A DNA stretch of 64,000 nucleotides, taken from NCBI RefSeq assembly GCF_022836495.1, contig NZ_BQXM01000014.1, positions 1-64,000 on the forward strand. The letters are read 5' to 3'. This DNA comes from Desulforhabdus sp. TSK (lineage in GTDB: Bacteria > Desulfobacterota > Syntrophobacteria > Syntrophobacterales > Syntrophobacteraceae). This document shows positions 58,864-64,000 of the stretch, in pieces. Both the position numbers and the translations under genes were made by a program. The notes under the pieces are model-generated. The model made no database searches, had not been told where the DNA came from, and was given only the letters and a program-made list of their open reading frames with translations. Positions within the stretch are counted from its first letter, which is position 1. Every line of letters starts with the position of its first letter.

Positions 58864-61800
58864 TCACAGGGAGCTGCACATCAGCTCTTCCAGGGTGCTG
58901 AGCCACCGAGTGAGGCAGCGGTGCAGGATCTCCTCGGCGCGTTGTACATCCAGGCGGTATTTTTCGGGGATCAACGACAGGTCGACGACATGGATTCCGT
59001 CCTGCCGCGCCAGAAAAGGAATGCGGCTCAGGCTGACGGGATCCAACTGGGCCAGGTGACAGTAGACCCGATTGAGAATCGCCTTGGAGCTCTTGATCTT
59101 CAGTTGTTGGAGGGAGTAATTGTTGGCAAAAAGGGTCAGTCCGGCAAAGGCCGACCCGCTGGGAAAAGCTTCGGAGCTGATGCCGTCCCGTTTCAAGAGA
59201 TAGAAGGGGGCCACGAGGGAAAGGTGCAGGGGGGAAGACGGGCACTCGGGGATTTTTTCCCGCAGTTCCAGCAACACGGTCGACAGGTTTTCCCCCAGGG
59301 GATCGAACTCCCTCACCTCCATACGGCAGCAGGCTTGATCCAGCAGGTGCAGAATTTTTTCCCTGGCCTCGGGAAGCGTGAGCAGAATCCAGCCGTTGCA
59401 CGAAAGGGAGACGGTGGACTGCAGGAGCTCGGGTGCGAGCTCGCCCGGCGTCTTGATCTGCAGCAGCTGGAACCATTGACCGGGCTGCGACCGGCGCTTC
59501 AGCAGCTCCTGGGCCACCTCCCGCGCGTTGGCGATGAAACGGCCTTCCAGGGCGACCAGTTCCTGCTCCTCGATGAACACAACGGATGCAGCCTGCACGA
59601 TATGATCGACGGCCACCACCTGCAGTATGTGTCGCGTATGATCAAATGGGGGATGATCGCCCTGCCAGTCCTCATAGGTGAGGATCTGGAGCTCTTCTTT
59701 GAGGGCGTCGGGCAGCCGTTCGATTCCTTCGGGACCATGGAGATTTTCCCTGGGAATGATCATGGTCTTGCAGCCCACATCGCAGGCCGTTTCCAGCTTG
59801 ATGACCAGTGCCCCGATGGAAGATATCCGGCCCTGCGTGTCGATTTCCCCCGTCATGGCCACATCCCTCCGGATCTTTCGATCCAGGATTTGGGAAGCCA
59901 GGGCCAGGGCAATGGCCCCTCCCGCCGATGGGCCGTCCTTGCTCGTGGAAGCCCCCATGAAATGCAGGTGGACAGGGTCCTTGAGGTGATCCAGATCGAT
60001 GCCCCAGGCGTCGGCACAGTGCAGAAGGGCCGTTGCGGCCACCTTGCGGCTCTCGTCCATGATTTTTTCTATGTTGCCCGTGGCGTGCACGATGCTCATG
60101 GCCCCCCGACCGTCGGGCTCCCCTCCCGCCGGCAGGCGAATGCGGGTCGCCTGGATGGGGATAATGGACCCCACACCGCGCTCGATATCCACTCCAAGCG
60201 CCAGCATTTCCCCCACCCGGTCTTCATTGTTGATCTGCCGCGGTCGGCGAGGCTCTTCCAGGTACTGCTTGATCTTCACCCGTGTGATGCACACGGAAGT
60301 GGCTCCGCGAGTCAGGATTTCCTTCCGCTGGATACGAAGGAAAAGGGTTCGGATGATCCGTTCCAGCTCCCGAACTCCGGCCTCGTAGGTATACGTTCGG
60401 ATGAGGTGTCTCAGGAGATCCGATTCCTCGTCGGGATCGAAGAAAATTTCGTCCCTCCCGATCTGGTACTTGGTGCGCAGACGCTCGATGAGATACTTTC
60501 GGGCAATGGCGATCTTTTCCTCGACGCTGTAGCGGTCCAGGAAGACGACCTCGCACCGGTTGATCACCGTCGGCGGCACTGTCTCCAGGGTGTTGGCCGT
60601 CAGGATGAAATGGCAGTTGGAAAGATCGATGTCCACGGTGGTTTCCGTGTACTTGTCATGGTAGAGGTGGTTCTGTTCGGGATCCAGAATTTCCAGGAGG
60701 GTGGCGATGGCGAACTTCTCGGTTTTGTCGGCCTCATCCATGATGATCATGCCGTTCATGACCCCCATCTTGATCAGCCCCTGGACGACGGCCCCCGGTT
60801 TCGAGCCTTCGTAGGTGAAGCCGTGCCCTCGAATGTCGGCTTCATCCTGCATCCCTCCCAGAGAGATCTTGTGATAGGGAATTTCCAGGTTCTGAGCGAT
60901 GGAGATAGCGAGGGAGGTCTTGCCCACTCCTGGCGGCCCTACAAAAAGAAAAGCGCTTCCCGTACGGTGCCATGAGGCTGCCTCAGCCTCGGAATACTGC
61001 CGGTACCGCCAAATGAGGTTGGAGAAAAAATCACAGAGCAGCTCCTTGGGTTTTTGCAGCCCGTAATGGGTCCGATGCAGCCCCTCTTCGAAAGCGGTCG
61101 GGGAGACCCGAACGGGCTGGATCTTTCCCCACGGTATCGCCAGGAGGGTTTCGATGAGCTCACTGTACTTGGCTCCACTGTGTCCCACGGCGTTGAGCTT
61201 GTTTCGGTCGATGACTTCGAGCACCTGGGGCGGGAAGCGCGGATCGCTGTGTGCGGCTTCAATGCGGTCCTTCAGGGTCAAAGTCTTTTCGGCCGGGGCG
61301 GAGGGTACAGTCGGCTTCCCGGGCGGGCCCACGGCGGCGGCTTGTGCGCTGAACCACGCCCGCTCCTGTGCCATGAAGGAAAGTACTCCTTCCTTGAAGA
61401 GCTCGAAAAGCTCCGCGGCATTCTTGTTGTCGAGCCGCCCCTCAGGCAGGCGCAGCTCGTGAAAGAGAGTCACCACTCCCCAGCGCTCTTTGAATGCCTG
61501 AAAGACCTCCATGGCCCCTGCTGCGTTGGTCTCCATCTGAAGCGTGAATAACTGGAGAATATCCTGGAAGCAGGAAGCCCGCTGCATGAGCGGAAGCGTG
61601 TTGTTTTGACTGCGGCGGTACAATTCCCCCAGAAGCCTGCTCTTGAGGTCCACGTCCAGAACCGGAAAAACCTCGTGCAGCTCCCTGCCGGACAGATCCG
61701 CAAGGGCCGTCGTGGCCCCCTCCAGCACCCGGCTCACGACTTCGTGGTACGGGCGCTCCTGTTCCGCATGATCCATGAGGGCCAGGTAAAGCTCTCCACG

Positions 61801-62328
61801 GATGCCGTTCATTTCATCGGCCAGGGCGCTGCGAAGCATGCGGTAGAATGTGGGGTCCGCTCTACGCTGCTCCATGGCAAAATCTACATCAGCACTGATG
61901 ACATCCCGTTCTGTGTGATCCGGATAAAGAATGTGCTCCATTTGATGGCGCAGGAGAAGCTCGGCAAAGGCCAGCATCTTCCGTTCATCGAGTGTCCCGT
62001 CGCCCAGCCTGGACTCAGGATCGCTCGGGATGACGAAGGCCAGGTAATCAAAAATCCGCTCGTGCAGATGGAGGACCCAGCCGTCGCCTGACCGGGTGAG
62101 CAGGGTCACGAGGCGATTGCGATTCGCCTCGTCTTCCAGGCGGTTGATGGACAGCCGCTCCTGGCATCGGGCCAGTACAATGGGGTCCGTGCCCTTCCGG
62201 GTTTTGAAATGCGGCACGATCCGCCGCCCGATGATCGCCCGCAGGAGCTCCGTAATCCGCCGGGTCTGCTCATCGGTGGGAAAGGGCAGAGTACCCAGGA
62301 TGCGATGGTCGAATTCCATGGGGAACAT
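58864..62328 (-). CDS. Giant Lon-like AAA+ serine protease with novel terminal regions
   Basis: This 1154-residue protease (Lon is about 800) has an AAA+ module with Walker A GPPGVGKT (464-471), Walker B MIIMDEAD (527-534) and sensor LTANT. The Lon-type proteolytic domain has S801 in STSKDGPSAGG and K844 in GALVIKLETACDVG, so the Ser-Lys dyad is complete. The first 350 residues are helical and lack the usual LON N-terminal domain; they hold a conserved-looking RHQMEHILYPDHTE with an H-x-x-E-H motif (H128-H132). About 250 extra residues follow the protease domain. Start ATG 62328 has GAGGAG 9 bp upstream. Probably an ATP-driven protease with its own substrate recruitment; targets are unknown. 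Confidence 0.88.
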   Translation of the reverse strand: MFPMEFDHRILGTLPFPTDEQTRRITELLRAIIGRRIVPHFKTRKGTDPIVLARCQERLSINRLEDEANRNRLVTLLTRSGDGWVLHLHERIFDYLAFVIPSDPESRLGDGTLDERKMLAFAELLLRHQMEHILYPDHTERDVISADVDFAMEQRRADPTFYRMLRSALADEMNGIRGELYLALMDHAEQERPYHEVVSRVLEGATTALADLSGRELHEVFPVLDVDLKSRLLGELYRRSQNNTLPLMQRASCFQDILQLFTLQMETNAAGAMEVFQAFKERWGVVTLFHELRLPEGRLDNKNAAELFELFKEGVLSFMAQERAWFSAQAAAVGPPGKPTVPSAPAEKTLTLKDRIEAAHSDPRFPPQVLEVIDRNKLNAVGHSGAKYSELIETLLAIPWGKIQPVRVSPTAFEEGLHRTHYGLQKPKELLCDFFSNLIWRYRQYSEAEAASWHRTGSAFLFVGPPGVGKTSLAISIAQNLEIPYHKISLGGMQDEADIRGHGFTYEGSKPGAVVQGLIKMGVMNGMIIMDEADKTEKFAIATLLEILDPEQNHLYHDKYTETTVDIDLSNCHFILTANTLETVPPTVINRCEVVFLDRYSVEEKIAIARKYLIERLRTKYQIGRDEIFFDPDEESDLLRHLIRTYTYEAGVRELERIIRTLFLRIQRKEILTRGATSVCITRVKIKQYLEEPRRPRQINNEDRVGEMLALGVDIERGVGSIIPIQATRIRLPAGGEPDGRGAMSIVHATGNIEKIMDESRKVAATALLHCADAWGIDLDHLKDPVHLHFMGASTSKDGPSAGGAIALALASQILDRKIRRDVAMTGEIDTQGRISSIGALVIKLETACDVGCKTMIIPRENLHGPEGIERLPDALKEELQILTYEDWQGDHPPFDHTRHILQVVAVDHIVQAASVVFIEEQELVALEGRFIANAREVAQELLKRRSQPGQWFQLLQIKTPGELAPELLQSTVSLSCNGWILLTLPEAREKILHLLDQACCRMEVREFDPLGENLSTVLLELREKIPECPSSPLHLSLVAPFYLLKRDGISSEAFPSGSAFAGLTLFANNYSLQQLKIKSSKAILNRVYCHLAQLDPVSLSRIPFLARQDGIHVVDLSLIPEKYRLDVQRAEEILHRCLTRWLSTLEELMCSSL

Positions 62329-62353
62329 GCCGGGATCTCCTCGTTATTGCTAA

Positions 62354-62505
62354 GAGGCTGTCTAAAAAATGAGTCTCTCACTCTGAGCACGCATCTTGTT
62401 TCGTCATTCCGGCGGTTCTTAAGCCGGAATCCAGGTTTTTCGCTGGGGTGGATTCCGGCTAAAAGACTGCCGGAATGACGAGGAAACGAATTTTTAGACA
62501 GCCTC
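62354..62505. mobile_element. 152-bp MITE-like element, copy B
   Basis: This is the inverted counterpart of 47036-47187, the same 152 bp with GAGGCTGTCTAAAAA ends and the CCGGAATCC/GGATTCCGG core. It is flanked on both sides by TAA, consistent with a 3-bp TNA target duplication such as the IS1031 group of IS5 makes. It lies between the Lon-like gene and the receiver gene and contributes the end of the receiver stop codon. Confidence 0.85.
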
Positions 62506-62897
62506 TAACCCAGGATTTTATGAATGGCCGCCAGCAGTTCATCGGGCTCGGGGGGCTTTTCAATGTAGTCTGCCGGTTCGGGGATCGTTCCCCCTTCATA
62601 TTCGTCCAGGACTCTTTGGGAATGGAAAAACGTCTTCCTGGCAAGGGCCGAAACCATGATGACGGGAATATCTTTCAGCTCCGGATCTTTTTTCAGCTCC
62701 CGGTACAGCTGAATGCCGCTTTCTTTGGGCATCATGACGTCCATGACAATGAGGGCGGGGCTCTTCTGCCGCGCCACCTCCAGCCCCTCCCGGCCGTCCT
62801 CGGCCAGCAGGGGTTTGAACCCATTCGTTTCCAGCAGGGTGGATATGTAGACTCTCATGTCCTGCTCGTCATCCACTACCAATACCTTCTTAGCCAT
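62505..62897 (-). CDS. Single-domain response regulator (CheY-like)
   Basis: This 130-residue receiver has VVDDEQ, phospho-acceptor D in VMDVMMPKESG, signalling S in VSALARKTF and K in IEKPPEPDEL. No output domain is present. The start at 62897 is preceded by GGAGGAATC. The stop codon TAG is made by the junction of the target site with MITE copy B, so the ancestral protein may have been a little longer. It lies between the Lon-like protease and a UspA protein, a group often linked to stress signalling. Confidence 0.9.
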   Translation of the reverse strand: MAKKVLVVDDEQDMRVYISTLLETNGFKPLLAEDGREGLEVARQKSPALIVMDVMMPKESGIQLYRELKKDPELKDIPVIMVSALARKTFFHSQRVLDEYEGGTIPEPADYIEKPPEPDELLAAIHKILG

Positions 62898-62994
62898 GGT
62901 GTGATTCCTCCAGGTCCTGTTCCATGAACGGCGAACGTTTTCCACTTCATCGCGTGCACACCGGCGATGGATTCAGTGTCATTGGGGCGACAGC

Positions 62995-63498
62995 CTAAGA
63001 ATACATCTTTCCCGGCAGGGTGAACTGCTTGGCCGGATTCCTGATGGCCATGACATGGCAGTGGGCATACCTGGAAACGTTGGCCACCGTACTGCCGTGC
63101 ACCATCCTGTCAAGCTCCGACTTTCCGAGAGCCCCCATCACGATGAGGTCGATGTCGTGCTTTTTGGCATAGCGAATGATCTCCACATCGGGCGCGCCGC
63201 AGCGAATCGCGAACGTGTAATCCTTGAAATCCCCCAGACGCCCCTCGTAGGTTTGCCGCAAGTTTTTTTCTGCTTCCGCGGCGATCTCTTCATCGAAGAA
63301 GGCCTGCCCATCCTGGGATTTCCCTTCGGGGATATGTTCGTCCACAATCTGCCTCGAATAGGTGAAGGACGAATGGGGCACATGGAGTATGTGCAGGTGT
63401 GCACCACATTTTTTAGCGAGATTCAGGGCATGGATGAATGCAATATGGGCATCGTCGGAAAAATCCGTGCAAATCAAAATATTCTTATATTCCACCAT
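62995..63498 (-). CDS. Universal stress protein (UspA family)
   Basis: This 167-residue protein starts MVEYKNILICTDFSDDAHIAFIHAL and ends with the ATP-binding motif G-x2-G-x9-G-S (GALGKSELDRMVHGST) followed by VANVSRYAHCHVMAIR. It is therefore the nucleotide-binding UspA/UspFG type. A helical insert follows residue 45. AAAGGGGAAG lies before the ATG at 63498. It follows the collapsed sensor kinase by 16 bp on the same strand, so they are probably co-transcribed. Confidence 0.92.
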   Translation of the reverse strand: MVEYKNILICTDFSDDAHIAFIHALNLAKKCGAHLHILHVPHSSFTYSRQIVDEHIPEGKSQDGQAFFDEEIAAEAEKNLRQTYEGRLGDFKDYTFAIRCGAPDVEIIRYAKKHDIDLIVMGALGKSELDRMVHGSTVANVSRYAHCHVMAIRNPAKQFTLPGKMYS

Positions 63499-63514
63499 GG
63501 TCTTCCCCTTTCGT

Positions 63515-64000
63515 TCAAATACCTGTCCCTGAAGCCGCCCCGTCCCCCGCCGGCAGGCGCACGACAAAACAGGTGCCGGTTCCCTCTTCGGATTCCACCT
63601 CGATGGATCCTCCGTGCTCTCCCACGATCTTCTGAGCGATCATGAGCCCCAGGCCGGTCCCTTTGCTTCCCTTCGTAGGGTAGCCACGGTCTGGCCCACG
63701 GCTGCAAGCCTTTCGGCCTGCAGCAACTTTTCCGTCTTCTCCTGCACGAGACGCTCCAGGCCTTCCGTGTATTCCCGAAGCCTCGCTTTCATCCAGACTA
63801 TTTCATGCGCTCTCTTCAGGGCGACCGTGAGAGCTTCGTCATGGATGGGCTTCGTGATGAAATCCGAGGCGTCGGCCTGGAGGCTCTTCACGGCGAAGTC
63901 AAAATCTCCGTGGCCCGTGATGACAATGACCTCCGTGTCGGGCCTTTCTTCCTTGATCTTACGGAGGAGCGCGATCCCGTCCATTCCGGGCATTTTGATA
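63515..64000 (-). pseudogene. Receiver-linked histidine kinase with collapsed catalytic core (partial)
   Basis: The 5' end lies beyond the window. The readable part begins in a receiver domain (MPGMDGIALLRKIKEERPDTEVIVITGHG, ITKPIHDEALTVAL), followed by a coiled coil ([31 protein letters not shown]). There the phosphoacceptor helix and most of the ATPase are missing. In another frame the sequence resumes at [38 protein letters not shown], the last quarter of the ATPase, with its stop at 63515-63517. The join lies near 63650. Kinase activity must be lost unless the junction is an assembly error. Confidence 0.75.

Overview
The window looks like about 64 kb of chromosome from an anaerobic, GC-rich (about 58-60 %) Desulfobacterota ('Deltaproteobacteria'), closest in feel to the Syntrophobacterales. 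The pointers are a complete orange-protein (ORP) type cluster of MinD/ParA ATPases with built-in ferredoxin motifs, NifX-like proteins and a sigma-54 activator; a fragment of a BamB-like aldehyde:ferredoxin oxidoreductase beside an aryl-CoA-ligase-like gene; a heterodisulfide-reductase B fragment; and two-component proteins of a deltaproteobacterial style. This is inference from gene content, because no rRNA or tRNA gene was seen.

Layout. 1-3.2 kb: an integron-like cassette stretch with three attC-like imperfect palindromes separating mqsRA, a Uma2 endonuclease and ccdAB. 3.3-11.2 kb: a minus-strand conflict/immunity-like island with a TIR/deoxyribosyltransferase-like TPR protein, a headless clostripain-type peptidase and a 1794-residue double-hydrolase CHAT-protease-TPR protein. 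11.7-14.6 kb: wreckage of a lipid-modification cluster (FAD oxidoreductase, DUF1365, DUF2878, DUF1295, DUF1475, chalcone-isomerase-like, cyclopropane-synthase-like). 14.8-21.7 kb: RNA and translation genes (RRM protein, prfC, DEAD-box helicase, Uup-type ABC-F). 21.8-25.5 kb: a deleted NYN protein, a receiver-TPR protein, a CBS protein and an orphan DruA-like DUF4338 protein. 25.5-30.5 kb: a 2-oxoacid dehydrogenase operon (E1 alpha, E1 beta, E2, E3). 30.7-43.3 kb: aminotransferase, split histidine kinase, CoA-disulfide-reductase-like flavoprotein, a damaged ABC/FtsX/HlyD exporter, a ParE-type toxin pair, a beta-lactamase-fold hydrolase and a cation P-type ATPase. 43.6-49.7 kb: rnk with a leader RNA, then the ORP-like cluster with sigma-54 promoters. 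50-55.9 kb: a TetR-regulated aryl-CoA-ligase locus whose oxidoreductase is broken by an IS200 remnant, a proteasome-fold hydrolase and DUF2284. 56-58.7 kb: debris (HdrB and IS4 fragments), a Phd/ParE cassette with its own attC-like site, and a frameshifted lipocalin. 58.9-64 kb: a giant Lon-like protease, a receiver, a UspA protein and a collapsed sensor kinase.

Two themes stand out. Small mobile units are frequent: attC-like sites, two 152-bp MITE-like elements with GAGGCTGTCTAAAAA ends, GTTGACTTAAC-bounded palindromes and IS remnants. Many genes carry internal deletions or truncations that join two halves, in or out of frame. This is either genuine decay or collapse during assembly, and read mapping over the junctions would decide between them. 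The best candidate for an undescribed system is the CHAT / C11 / TIR-like TPR island next to the cassette array.
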